A DNA stretch of 64,000 bases from Ooceraea biroi (taxonomy: Eukaryota; Arthropoda; Insecta; Hymenoptera; Formicidae). The DNA lies in NCBI RefSeq assembly GCF_003672135.1, contig NC_039519.1:1922001-1986000 (forward strand), in the 5' to 3' direction. Below, in pieces: positions 44,406 to 56,384 of this stretch (positions are counted from its first letter, which is position 1; each line of letters starts with the position of its first letter). A program made the position numbers and the translations under genes. Below the pieces are notes generated by a model. That model ran no database searches and was not told where the DNA came from. It was given only the letters and a program-made list of their open reading frames with translations.

Positions 44406-45224
44406 TATAATTCTTCTTAATTCTCCTATTTCTCAATGAATAAAAAAAAATCAACAAATTAATATAATCTATTAACAAAATATATCGATTAGATCGAGTC
44501 TTCTACACACTTACACAACTTCATTCATTAAGTCGTTAAAAATAAGACTTTTTAAAACTTTCTGTACTCAAATTTTATACAAAAAATTATTTTATATCTC
44601 AAATCAGGTCAATTTTTCAGATGGAGAAAAGAAGAATTCGAAAGACTCACATACGCGTTGCATATATCTTATCATTCAATGACACCTGGCATATATGTAT
44701 ATTTAGAAAGTAATAAAACGCCGCGAAAATAACATCGCATTATCAATCTTCACCGAATGGTTGCAAGATCAGTAATACCATCGTAATATCATGATTTGCT
44801 AATATGCAAATGGAACTCGTCAAAGATCCATTTATGATTGTATATACACATATATACTGTATCGGATCATATTGGTCAATAATTATTGCTGACTCGCAGC
44901 AAAACGCACGCAAGGATAGGAAAAATCTACAATCTACAGCGTAGCACTTTTTTCATCTCGAAGTTTTCAATGATCTAATAGTTCACAAGATAGAACGAGG
45001 ATTCTTCGATTACTTTCTTTCCACGAATTTTTCTAGTTGTAGTTTTGCGATTCTCGTCTAGATCTTGATTACTTGCAACACTGGAACGGATCTTGGAACT
45101 TTTTTTCAAAAATAATCATACACGAAAATACAAAACGAAAGTATTTGTTTTCATAAAGTTGTCAATGCGTAGAATAATCGCGCCATGACATTCTCTTCAT
45201 TTCGTTTAGACTACGCACCATGGA
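44406..45224. other. 3' flank of tetraspanin; no gene
   Basis: Unique AT-rich sequence, presumably tetraspanin 3' UTR and intergenic space. No coding sign on either strand. Confidence 0.4.
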
Positions 45225-48200
45225 TCATTCTTCCTGCATGTCTCTTATTGTTCGACAGAGGAAGGCGGACGTTATTATTCCAAATGTCTGAAACACAAAT
45301 ACATTTGATTACTTATCTTAGTAATTATGCAGAAAAGGCTATACAGCTCCGATTTTTTTATTTTGACACGTGTGGTGGTCGTGTCTACTTTCTGAGATAC
45401 ATCATAATATATCAGAAATAATAATAAAGGTAATTATACAGATTAGGAGAGCTAGGTCAGTTCCGATTACTTTGACTTTGATATACATTATAGAGGATAT
45501 CTTCCTGAGTAACTCCTAGAAGGTTTCAGCCGTCGCTCGTTGTTTATTAAGCAATTATTAACAAAAAACATTTAATGACTTTGCATGCATTTTCAACTGT
45601 CCACACAAAAGGAAAACTTATGTTAGGTTAGATTTTTGCGGAGAGAGGGTGGCTCTGCACTTCCTCTCACACTTCTACTGTTGATATGTATCAAGCGACG
45701 CTTCGTACAAAACAAAAGCTATTTAAGAAAAATCATTTTTGTGAACCTATTACTCGAAGAAATTTAAAAAATTCTTTCAAATAAAGAGCATCTTTGGTTA
45801 CTACATTGCATATTCGGTTACTATTCTACAAATTCATTGAGCAACCTTTAATATTTTATTACGAGAACCAAACACAGTCCTCATAAGAAATCAAATAACC
45901 TTTGAAAATTATACATTATCTTGAAATAAAGTCATCTTCGACCAAGAAAATTTGTTCCATACTATTCCAATATAGCAGACAATAATTTATATAAATAAAT
46001 TACCTGTATTCCTGCCATTGCCATGCCGAGAAACACTAACGTGAAACTTTCACACTGTAACCAGTTCGTAACTTTTCTAAGACAACCCTAAAAATATAGC
46101 ATTATTTAAAAACATTATTTAAAAATTAGTGATATAGCAAAAAGAAAGTATGATTTATAACGCATATTTTATAATACAATAAAGCATACTTCTTTGTGTC
46201 TGTATCCCTCATGACCCTCTTCATCTTCAATTTGACACGCAGCTTCATCTTTCGGTTGTGGATATAACCATGGTTTCTCGTTCTGCTAGCGACAAAAGAT
46301 TACTCACATACAGTTCATACACCCCTCCCCTCCTCTCTAGAGAAAGAGAGAGAGATTTATCTCTATTTCATAGAGATAGAAATTACCAATATTTTACTTA
46401 CATTTTTGTGAAATACTCTGGAAACGACGCTCATCGGACTATCTGTATTTTTATTCTGTAAGATAACACCTTTTGCTTTTACTAATAAATATTTTGAATC
46501 ATAAATAAATAAAATATTTCAAGTATATGATAATATGCATAATCTGGATTGCTGTAAATTCAAAGATTAAGATTACTTTAAAAACAATGAAAGTATTGGG
46601 TTACGAATCCATAATTTGTACATTAAGTATATGGTGCAGATAAAATGACCGTTTTTCAATTTTGAGAATTTAAACTTTTATTTAACTTTATATACACCTT
46701 GTCAATCGAAATAGGCTTCATCCAGTTCAATCTAAATAGATTCATCCACTTGTTTCTTATTCATAATAATTATTATCATTCTTTTCAACACCATTAAATT
46801 TTTCATCTTATCATCAGAGAAGCATTATGCCGCGGCGAGTACGTATGACAAAAATATTTTATTAATATTCAAGTAACATGAAATGAAGACTGGAATATGA
46901 ATATTATCATGAATGTTGAATTATATGGATTAGAGTATACGAACCTCGATATTTTTCAGAACACAACACGTGAGAGGAACCTGCCTCCTGCTCCCCGATA
47001 TTTGCCCATCCCTCCACCAAGCCGTGCCATTATAATCGTCGTCACTATATATTCCGCAGCAATTAAACTGTAATGAAATCATCCTGTGCTCTTCCAATTA
47101 TAGCATAATGCCTTGACGGGTGAACGATTTATGATCGTTTATCGGTCAAACTATCACATGCAATTTCATGCATAAAACATAACCGGCATGTTTCAGCGTG
47201 TGCTGCAAAAAGAAATGTGATGGGACATTTGTAATAGGTACAAGTACTATGAAAGCCAAATATTTCACAATATTATTTCGCTATGCACTATGCCGTGAGT
47301 ATAGAAACGATTATTATATACATTTTTAATGAAAATAAGATAATTGTTTAGAATAAGATTTTTCCTTTTTCGCATTTTGACATTTTTTGCGGCTCTTTTG
47401 GTAAAAATCTTCGTTGTGACTCTAACAGTGATAATGAATCGATGGAGCTCGAAAAATATATAACCTCCATATTTTTTTAACTATTTTTTTCCAATATGGC
47501 TTTCCGGGTCTTCCGACGTTATATGTACAAAATAACCGCAAAGTAGTTTTTAAATGAGAGCTATTTTAAGGGCGGTATTCATAGTCGTGACTTATATCTG
47601 AACTTAAGGCTAACTTGATGAAGTTTCACTTATTAACGAAGTTTTACTTATTTTTGTCATCTATTCATAGTCCTGACATAAGTCATACTTGATGAAGAAG
47701 TTTTTCATCCGAGTTAGACTTATTCAATCAAGTCTAACTTGGCCAAGTGTATGCTGAAGCATATTTTAAAGCTAATTTATTTGGAGATCGGGTATTTTCG
47801 GAAAATTTCTAGTCCATCAACCAATAGTAGCTTCGGATTTTTTAATCCCAATTGCGTATACGTTCATTACACAGGCACACAAAATAAAAAAAGTGGTCGA
47901 TCCCAGAAGCCAAACTATCCTATCCATATGTATTTTGGGTTGCTGAACACGAATCCGAGGTTAGTTTTCGTCCATTGGATCTTGTTCTTTTCGAACCTGA
48001 AAAAACATTTCCGTTCATTTCTTTCTATGATTGTTGTCACTCTCAATCAGCAACTCAAAACATAAGAATATAGCTTTTTCCTCGTTACCGTACTCATATC
48101 TATCTTTTGCATAGCAAAAAATGCAATTTTAGCGACTTTTTGGCGGTTTTTTCAGGTTCGAAAAAAACAAGATATGTGTACGCAACTTTTTATTTCGAGC

Positions 48201-51200
48201 TGTAAGTTAAGAGATAACCTCCAAAAACAAAATGGTCGGTTCTGGCGTCTTTCCTCTAATATGTAACAATTACGGACGATGGTTAAAACCTTCTGTGGCT
48301 TACTCACGAGAATAATCTTTGTAATATATGTCGAAGTCAAGTTCTTGTTTTGCGTAGAAAGTTGAAAATTCATGCAAAAATCATTAAAACTCTTTTGTTA
48401 ATAACTTTTTAAATAAACAATGACCGCCGACTAAAACCTTCTAAAGGTCACTCAAGTATTTTGAAAAAAACACTTATTTGTATTAATAAATATATTTCTA
48501 TGTATTAAAATATTTATTCGTATAAAAATATCTGCTTAATATTATTATGTCCTTTATTTTTTAATATCAAAGGCTAGTATTCATAGTCCGTTCTTATTTC
48601 CAGACGATCTGAAGTAATGTCTTAAGATGCTAATACGACTGTGTGATTGGTTTCAAATATCTTATGATTGTACTTAAGATGGTTTTAAATCAGAATCAAC
48701 AATGAATATCGGCCAAAGAGTAATAATAAAGTAATAGATTTTCTGGTTTGCATAAATACCCATTGTAGTTGGCGCAATTTGTTCATATCATTAGTTTTGT
48801 AGAGTCCTTTTTTGAAAGAACTTCAGGCGTGTATACTTGGCGCTTTTTTGTACCTTTTTTAAAAAAGGTAATTTTGTTGTGATTTCACACATTTTGTAGT
48901 GTGAAGTATGTTATTCTTTTTTATAATATATGAGGAGATGAAAGCCATAGTCCTGTCAGTCAAGGTTTTTAAAAGTATTAACTTACATGTTTATAAAATA
49001 TAAAATTATATTAAGTATATTTATGCACAGAAGTTAATATATGCAAGAAAAAAGAGTTTACCCCCGTCGTTTTTTATTTCGTTTAATAAATAAATATAAA
49101 TATACATTCTGCAAAAAAAGTATCAGGAATTAGTTAATAAAAGACAAATTACTTGTTTATTCATCAATATTGATTTTGTCACTTTCAAAATAGGCCCCAT
49201 CGGATGCAATACACATGTGCCAACGCTTAAGTCCTCAAAATACTTTTCAAACGCTGAAGCTGGTATTGCTTTGAGCTCCTCGTCGTCGTCGTTGTCGTCG
49301 TCGTCGACGTGGTCCTCTCACTCACGCCCTCTCGGTCTCTCATTCCACTGGCTCTCTCGCTCTCTCATTCACTTGCTCTCTCGCTCTCTCATTCACTTGC
49401 TCTCTTGCCCTCTCGTTCTCTCATTCACTCGCTCTCTTGCCCTCTCGCTCTCTCACTCTCTATCGTCATCGACGTGGTGCAACGTCGTCGTCGTCGTCGA
49501 CGTGGTACAATGACGTCGTTGTCGTTGTCGTCGTCGTCGACGTGGTGCAACATCGTCGTCGACGTAGTGCAACGTCGTCACCGTCGTCGACGTCGACGTG
49601 GTATAACGTCGTTGTCGACGTGGTGCAACGTCGTCATTGTCGTCGTCGGCGTGGTGCAACGTCGTCGTCGTCGACGTGGTGCAACGTCGTCGTTGTCGTT
49701 GTCGTCGACGTGGTGCAACGTCGTCGTCGTCGTCGTTGACGACATGGTCCTCTCATTCACGCCCTCTCGCTCTCTCATTCACTCGCTCTCTCGCCCTCTC
49801 ACTCACTCGCTCTCTTATTCACTGGCTCTTTCGCTCTCTCATTCACTCGCTCTCTCGCTCTTCCGCTCTCTCATTCACTCTCTTTCTTTCGCCCTCTCAC
49901 TCACTCGCCCTCTCGCTCTCTCACTCACTCGCCCTCTCGCTCTCTCATTCACTCGCTCTCTCGCTCTCTCACTCACTCGTTCTCTCGCAAATATATCTTT
50001 TCTCACTCCAACTTCTTGCACTACATCGCGTCGTACACTTGTCGTACACCGACCGGCGGAGATGCTGTCCGTATATCCGTGTGACTTATGCATGACGGTC
50101 GGGTCGATAAGTTAGAGTTTTCTAATGTAGAGCCTCTACATATGATCGTTATGTGTGAGTCACACGGATATACCAACAGCATCTCCGCCGGTCGGTATAT
50201 GTACATGCTATCTGGCGCACGCGAGGAAACGGAGCTGCTGCCATCTCGTTGAAAAGATCGAACTGTACAAACGACGTTGATGACGTTTCTTAAGTGAAAT
50301 TTGCCAATTTCAGATTTTGCCTCGCCATATCTCCGCTCGTAAGGCACGTAGAAGAAAAATGAAAACACTTATTAAATAATTCGACCCCAAGCTATCCACT
50401 GAGCCTACTCTAAACTTGATCCGTTCAGCGATAATTGAGATCTAATAATCTGAGTGTCTGCGAAAGCGTCGCTTCGCGTAAAAGTGTCACGGTGCGGTCT
50501 CGCTGCGCGTATATGTATAGGCGAGACCAGGGATAAAAGTAACACGGAACAAATGTAACAAACGCGATTACTAAAAAAAAAACATTCATGTACGAATCTA
50601 TCCACGGTTATACAACGTCTTTTAAACATCCTTCTCACCTCAATAGCGCTCGTAGCTCTTTCATGAGAGGTTCTGTGTCTGTGTTGCATCGATGCCACAA
50701 ACACACGGTCAAAGTATTTTGTGTTTTCTTAATTTCTTAATATTGCATTGGAAATTTAGTTTATCCCTTTATTTATTGTTTATTATAAATGAGTCGCTAT
50801 TCCTTTAAATAGTTTGATGCATATTTTGAGGTTAGTTTATTTTATAACATTAAATATTTGATCAATTGTGTCAAAAATCTAAGTCGGGACAAAAGTAACA
50901 GACTGTTACTTATGTCCCGAAAACAATAATTGTTATTGGTGTTGATTTCTATTCATTTATATATATTTCTCTTACAAAAACGTTCTTATTATTATTTTAG
51001 AATGCCGAATATACGAAAAAGAAAAACAGATAGAGGCTTAGCACTAACAATAAATTCAGTTATGTTTGCCATAATTGTCTTTCTGACAATGAGTGACTTT
51101 TTTCAATTTTGTAACAGATATCGAAGTATTTCATACCTTTTTTATTTTTTGTTATCTTTTTTTGTTTACCTATATGAATATCAATTCCAGAAATTTATGA

Positions 51201-53565
51201 TTTTTCACTTTTTTAGTTAATTTTCTTCAGGTATAAATAATTGCATAACCTTAATTTATAAGAATAGTTTATGTTGTGTTATAAAAGAGAAGTTCCTTGT
51301 GATATTAAACATTTTTGTTTATTATATGTTTGTACAATTTCGTTTATTTTATGATTGAATAATTTTATGTTCGTATAATTTTGTTTTTATAATTTTATGT
51401 TTCATTATTTATGTTTAAAATAATTAAACATGTCCAGAATTATTTGAACAAAGTTTATAAGGAATAAAACGTTTCACTACATTGATTATATGTTTGTTTT
51501 AATTTTATTTTATCTTGTTAAAATCAATCTTCAGCCCTGTTACAACCAGCCCTAGGGGTAGGGACAATCGTAACAAATCTCGATTTTTATAAAATTCGAT
51601 TTTTCCACGTAATTGTATAATGTGCATAAGTTTTATCCATACCAAATAATAAGTAAAGAATGCATTAATCTTATGAGATAGAAAAGTTTATAAATAAACA
51701 AGTAAATCGAAGATATCAACACAAATAAGTAAAATGTTACGTTTGTCCCTGGTCTCCCCTACTTGGCGCGAGACACTACCGCGTCTCTTGATAGTATATG
51801 TATATAAAAGTATTTATGTAATAATATACAAAACACATATGTAATAACAAAAATATAAATTTATGACAAATAGCATGTATTCTATAAAGGATCGAAATTA
51901 AGTTATGTTAATCGCAGAGTGGTATACGTATCGTATAGAGTATGTCGATTTACGGCAAACTCTCAAATTTAAATTCTAAATCTTTGAAATTGTACTGTAA
52001 AAAAAGTAATAAAGATAAAAATTAAAATAAAATATTTTAGAAAGCAACAAGCATGTAGAAGAACTTGATATTATAAAGAAAGATAACTACCGTTGTTTAA
52101 ACTATGTAATTTATCAAAGAACTTATAGAAAACTTGTAGGAAAAAAACTTTCGAACCTCAAGAACTCGATATAAGCTCATTTAGCATATAAACAAACAAG
52201 AAATAAATAAACTATGAGTTCTTAATACGTTACCTAATTAAATAGATCATGATATTAGTTTTGATAAAGTGTAACATTTATTTTCTGAGAAATAAGGGTA
52301 TGTCTCTTTAAAAGGTTTATGTCAGTTTCGGCGCTTTTCCTCTACACATTATTATTATTATTATTTGCGTGGAGCGGGTAATGCAGGTGGAGGAACGAAG
52401 CCCCCCCTCCGTCGAAAAAAATATAAACAAACTCCAGAAGAATTACCTCGCCCGCGGGGGACTTCGATTGGCGTAGAATGTCGAAGACACGGACTTCGTC
52501 GAACCCATGCGGAATCATTTACTAATCATTAAACACTTTTTGTTAATAACTTTTTAATAAACAATAATCGCCGACTAAAACCTTCTGAAGGTTACTCAGG
52601 ATGATAATATATCTCTATAATATATGTCAAGGTCAAGATCATCGGCGTTGTATTTCTAAAAGTAAATAATTACCGATCCAGAAAATCATGTTGAAAACAA
52701 CTAGTTAAAAAAATATGTAGGTTACATATTTTTCGGGCTCCCCCGATTGATTGTCACTGTTAGAGTCACAATGAAGAGTTTTATCAAAAGAGCCGCAAAG
52801 AAACCAAAATTCGAAAAAGATCCTATTCTAAACAATTACCGAAAATAAACTTAGCTCAAACTTGAAGTCTTAATCACAAGAAAATAATAATCAAAAAACT
52901 TGTTGATCGTTGAAAAACGAATTGATTAAACGAGATTACGTTAAAATATCACAAGAAAATATCACAAGATATTAAGAAAACTGAAAGAATTTCTTAAAAG
53001 GTGCTATTCGGGATGGACGAACAGTAAACGAGTCAAGTTTTTGTCAATGTGACACCTTGTACTGCGCAAAGTCCAGGCTATGGCTGAAGGAGATGTCACT
53101 AGTCGGATCGTGACCGTAATCCACCGCTAGTTTATTGGTAAGTCTTTTCTCCAAGTCTGACAAGATCTGGAAAGTCATCAATCCGCCTATCGCCGCCGTC
53201 ACCAGTTCCGTAACGATCAGCGCGACCAACATGCTCATGTACTGAGGGAAAAAGAGCGACAACAGAACGACGACAGAAACATCATTGACCTTGACCCGAC
53301 GCCTATAATGGTACGCACTTACGGGTGACAATAAAAGTGCCGTTTTACTCACGGTGGCGAGGATGCATTGATTTCCGCGTAACGCAGCGCGGCAGCCGAA
53401 GAAGCTCACCATGATTACGATGAAACCGAGCCCGAGCAGACTATAAGCTATCAGATTAATGGTCTCATGTGGTTTGACGTCAGGTACGAAAAGATTGAGG
53501 ATGTGTCCCTTGCTGGGCTCCAGAAGTAGCCAAACACCTATCACAAGTACCGTGCAGCCGGCCAA
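45225..53565 (-). CDS. Tetraspanin, N-terminal exon missing
   Basis: Six exons join in frame, all in phase 0: 53565-53353, 53241-53056, 47067-46945, 46282-46190, 46087-46004 and 45287-45225; 253 codons and a TGA. The first visible exon starts inside transmembrane helix 1 (LAGCTVLVIGVWLLL), so roughly 20-30 N-terminal residues lie in an unseen exon to the right. TM2 is YSLLGLGFIVIMVSFFGC; TM3 follows YMSML. The large extracellular loop has the diagnostic FNCCG, then TCC, AAC and GC (six cysteines). TM4 runs LVFLGMAMAGIQTFGIITSA, with a short tail RTIRDMQEE. Tetraspanins scaffold membrane microdomains and partner receptors; which subfamily this is I cannot say. The 6-kb intron 47068-53055 contains K, R, pogo, mariner and minisatellite repeats. 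Confidence 0.9.
45427..45620 (+). repeat. K-family fragment (copy K4)
   Basis: AGGTAATTATACAG ... CCGTCGCTCGTTGTTTATTA ... matches the outer arm of K2/K3, diverged; the half-sites are decayed (ACTTTGACTTTGATATACAT). It lies in the last tetraspanin intron (45288-46003). Confidence 0.7.
47570..48260. repeat. Interspersed 'TATTCATAGTC' repeat region in tetraspanin intron
   Basis: Contains GCGGTATTCATAGTCGTGAC, CTATTCATAGTCCTGACATA and repeated AAGTYTAACTTG words; another TATTCATAGTCCG lies near 48580. The pair TTTTCGAACCTGAAAAAAC (about 47990) and TTTTTTCAGGTTCGAAAAA (about 48148) is inverted. No coding. Confidence 0.55.
48265..48460 (-). repeat. K-family fragment (copy K5)
   Basis: Reads toward the outer end as in K1: GTAATATATGTCGAAGTCAA ... 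TTTTGTTAATAACTTTTTAA ... CGACTAAAACCTTCTAAAGG, then breaks off at TCACTCAAG. Confidence 0.7.
48461..48880 (-). repeat. Single arm of the 20179-20933 palindrome family plus ACTTGGCGC hairpin
   Basis: Shares ATCAACAATGAATATCGGCC and AATACCCATTGTAGTTGGCG with 20179-20933, interrupted near 48560-48650. It ends TATACTTGGCGC followed by a TTTTTTAAAAAA hairpin as at 17395 and 26127. Confidence 0.7.
49085..49275 (-). pseudogene. Mariner transposase C-terminal relic
   Basis: The minus strand reads ELKAIPASAFEKYFEDL then, after a shift, HMCIASDGAYFESDKIN, the usual end of another mariner lineage (x-CIASxGxYFEGD). The GTC-rich minisatellite starts right at its edge. Confidence 0.6.
49275..49990 (+). 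repeat. Two interleaved minisatellites: GTC-rich and CTCTCATTCACTCGCT
   Basis: GTC/GAC-rich blocks (49275-49312, 49462-49745) with unit GTCGACGTGGTGCAAC alternate with pyrimidine-rich blocks (49313-49461, 49746-49990) of CTCTCGCTCTCTCATTCACT. Frames through them encode only repeat peptides. Confidence 0.92.
50040..50200. repeat. Palindrome, ~38-bp arms
   Basis: CCGACCGGCGGAGATGCTGT ... TATCCGTGTGAC at 50048-50087 and its inverse at 50155-50196 around a ~65-bp spacer; a possible small MITE. Confidence 0.75.
50520..51759. mobile_element. Pogo-like TIR element, copy B, 1240 bp (inverse of copy A)
   Basis: TA (50518-50519, 51760-51761) flanks the same ends as copy A. Interior stretches compared by eye (for example rc of 25000-25420 against 51240-51660) show no differences. 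It is in the 6-kb tetraspanin intron. Confidence 0.9.
51002..51220 (+). pseudogene. Truncated pogo/Tigger-type transposase N-terminus in copy B
   Basis: Same peptide as 25643-25425: MPNIRKRKTDRGLA followed by a decayed hydrophobic tail. Preceded by an acceptor-like TTATTTTAG. Confidence 0.5.
52320..52676 (-). repeat. GC-rich segment followed by K-family fragment (copy K6)
   Basis: 52535-52676 matches the K outer arm including TCAAGGTCA at 52626-52634 and terminal TAAATAATTACC. The preceding 52360-52520 is GC-rich (CGCCCGCGGGGGACTTCGAT) and unrecognised. Confidence 0.65.
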
Positions 53566-54074
53566 CTATCAAGAAAAAAAACCGCACAATATTCTTACAC
53601 TGAGTGTTCCGCAATCGCAATGTTCACAGCAAAGTAATTCTGCATTTCCAACAGAAAGCCGTTTCTTTAACCATATTGCATAAAGGTCAACGGAGCTTTA
53701 AATGATCCTCTCGCTTTTTTTGGTAATAGAATCTAAACAGACCGGTCTAACAATGCAAAAGAAACGTACGTTAAGATAAGAGATAAAATCACTGTAAAGT
53801 ACAGAATTACGCCAGAATTATTAATAGCCTAAAATGGTGTGACTGGTTGCGGCACGCGCCGTTGTCATCGGTTTAATTTATAATCTTGTAATGTGCATTA
53901 TTTACCCATATTAATAAATTGAACGTGAATAACACGATTTTCAAGTACTTCATTTCTGTAATTCTTGATCCTCCAATTAGTCATCAATCTGTAAGTACAA
54001 CGGTCACCAATTGTAAGGTCAAATGAGTAATGATGTATCAATATCTATACTTATCGTAGAAATATTAAATACTA
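53566..54074. other. Tetraspanin intron; no exon seen
   Basis: AT-rich. The missing first tetraspanin exon should be to the right of 53566 but was not found here. Confidence 0.4.
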
Positions 54075-54941
54075 AAGCCAGCGGCACACGGTACGATTTT
54101 TCGTACAAGATCGCATGCGAGACATTATACTAGCACCCATATTGGCAATGCAACTTCAAATATTGCGTGCTACGAGCTGCTGTACGTGCTAGCATACTAG
54201 TTTTTGATAATAGATTCGGTGCTATTTTTCATACGAGATTTGTTACTAGCTGCAGACGATACGACGATACTACGTTTACGACAAACACATAAAAAATAAA
54301 AATAATAAGATAAATATAAAAGCAAAAGTTATATGTATATATGTATAAGTAATTATGTATTTTTTTATAATTATGATATGATATTAATTGAATATATATA
54401 TGTATAATTAGTTAAAGGTGATAAATTTCCTAACCTTTATTTTGTTTTTATTTCCTAACCTTTAAACTTAACTTAAAAATGTTATTATAATTCTTCAATA
54501 TAAATAAAAACAGTGATTTCAATTACATTTTAATTGTAAACAACTGAATATATATTATTTTATTAAGCCTTATAAAAATTGGTGAAAGAACTTAATACAC
54601 ACAAACAAGTGTATGTGTGTATGGATGTATTTGTGTGTGTGTGTGCGTGTGTTTGCGCGCGCGCGCAAAACTTCTTTTTCTTTAATTTGTGTACAATATA
54701 TAATATTTGTAGGTAATATTGGCTATTATCTAGAGGATTTTTAGAGTTTTGCAGAATTACGTTGAAATCTCTAGAAATCTTATAACTAAAATATTAATCC
54801 AACACATAAGATAATTTGTATGTATGAAGCTAAAACTAGTAGCAGTCTTATGATTGGAACACGCAGAGCACGTCGTTAAACAGCACGTAACGAATCGAGT
54901 AACAAAACCGTAAGAAAACTCGTACTGTGTGCCGCAGGCTT
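54075..54941. mobile_element. TIR element with AAGCCWGCGGCACAC ends
   Basis: AAGCCAGCGGCACACGGTAC at the left and GTACTGTGTGCCGCAGGCTT at the right. The interior is AT-rich with (TG)n/(GC)n at 54600-54665. No transposase; superfamily undetermined. Confidence 0.75.
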
Positions 54942-55059
54942 AACTGTCTACTTTTGTTTTATACAAGATAACTTTTGATTTACATCCGTATTACAATTTT
55001 TATCATTCCACGTATTAACACATTAACACATATTATATTAGATCAATGCATAAATTCTT

Positions 55060-55255
55060 GCCGATGGGTCGATGAATGGATCACTTCAAAAGATGACTCC
55101 TTCTTTCGACGCGTATTTGCATATTGCCAGAAAGATGGGAAAAAGTAAAAAATAAAACGGATGGAAAATACTTTAATGCTGTATCGATTGTTTTATTTCA
55201 ATAAAAAGAAGTTGCAAACTCGGCAAAAACAAAACTTATGCACCGACCAAATATA
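55060..55255 (+). pseudogene. Mariner transposase C-terminal relic
   Basis: The plus strand reads RWVDEWITSKDDSFFRRV then, out of frame, a CQKDGKK remnant, the tail of a mariner transposase (WIDEWIxSKDxxFFxxGI). About 60 codons and a 3' terminus remain. Confidence 0.6.
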
Positions 55256-55689
55256 TTATTAACATAATAACACAAAACAGATTCGCAAATAGTTGATGCA
55301 ATTGAAGTTGCATTAGAACATCAAAAGAATTTACACGAACTGTTTTCCAGATTTACGTCTAAAAAACATTTTTAAGAAATATTCAAGAATATTCCTATAA
55401 TACAAATTCGAAACATCTTTCCAGAAATTATCTTAAAAAATGTATAAAATATGTATACCTATAAATATATTTACCAACAAGAATTTTACGATAGCAACAT
55501 TGCATACAGCTTGCAGATATTATTTGTCAATAATAAATTAACTTACTATATTTGATAATACGTTCCTTATTTGCTCTTGATATCCTATGGGACACTCCTA
55601 TCATACTAATTACCACAGATTCGCATAATTATCACGCTTATAATCAAAAATGCACATCCCTCACAGATCACTTTTGTCTCGATTCACGT

Positions 55690-56215
55690 TTCCGAGTCAG
55701 TTCACAGGTAGTTGACGATTCCCGGGCGGCACGTCATTGCTCTCCGACCATCCCAATGCCCTGATTTTGCGCGACGCTTGGGATCGTGCGGGCGTCGCGA
55801 CGCAGCGTCCGAACAGGTGAAACGAGCAAAAACAGGGACAGGGAGAACAGACCTGCCTGTTACGCGTCGATGCCGGAAGATCGATGGGACGAGTCACGAG
55901 TCTCGCGGTTCACGGCGAATTCTTGCGCGTTAATTCGAATAAAAAACTCATAGGAAGTGAGTGCGGGTAAATCACCATCAGGCAGCCCGAGAGTCATCTG
56001 CTCGGTTTGTCTAGCTTCGGGAGACCTGCTCTGACTTCCCGTTTCTCGCATCCGCCTCGGTACAAATGCGTCTGCGTGCTTCCCGCCGCCGTGGCGCCGA
56101 CGCTCTATCGTCGATCCCCGCCCGTTACCCAGGACGATCCCGCCGACGAATTCAGGTCTCACTGTTCTCGTTTCCTGTCCCAGGGCGGGCGTGAGTGAGC
56201 TATTTATCGTGATGT
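55690..56215. promoter_or_regulatory. CpG-rich island-like segment
   Basis: A 0.5-kb GC/CpG-rich block (GGGCGTCGCGACGCAGCGTC, CCGCCGCCGTGGCGCCGACG) in otherwise AT-rich DNA, upstream of the tetraspanin. It could be a promoter or 5' UTR region for that gene on the minus strand. Frames on both strands are open, as expected from composition. No TATA box or exon boundary is convincing. Confidence 0.35.
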
Positions 56216-56338
56216 AACCCGAAGTATAATAATCCACCCCCATTCTAGTTTTTTAACCATTGCAGTCGATTTTTCCGAAGCCGCGTACAGCCGACTAGCA
56301 GAACGAATTGTGCAATTAAAATTTGCAAGATGAATGAT

Positions 56339-56384
<46 letters not shown>

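Larger units (their letters stand above)
50370..51795 (+). repeat. R-family repeat split by a pogo-like element
   Basis: 50370-50517 and 51760-51795 together equal 22069-22245. The second copy of the pogo-like element occupies 50520-51759. Confidence 0.85.

Noticed and set aside
45185..45421. Plus-strand frame opposite the tetraspanin last exon
   Set aside because: Antisense shadow of the tetraspanin C-terminal exon; no recognisable domain.
49309..50115. 268-codon plus-strand frame through the minisatellites
   Set aside because: Composed entirely of repeat-unit translation (SLSRSLIHSLS, VVVVDVVQRR), with several equally open overlapping frames on both strands.
55860..56243. 127-codon minus-strand frame in the CpG-rich block
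   Set aside because: Considered as the missing tetraspanin first exon, but it lacks a transmembrane segment and a phase-0 donor context; openness follows composition.
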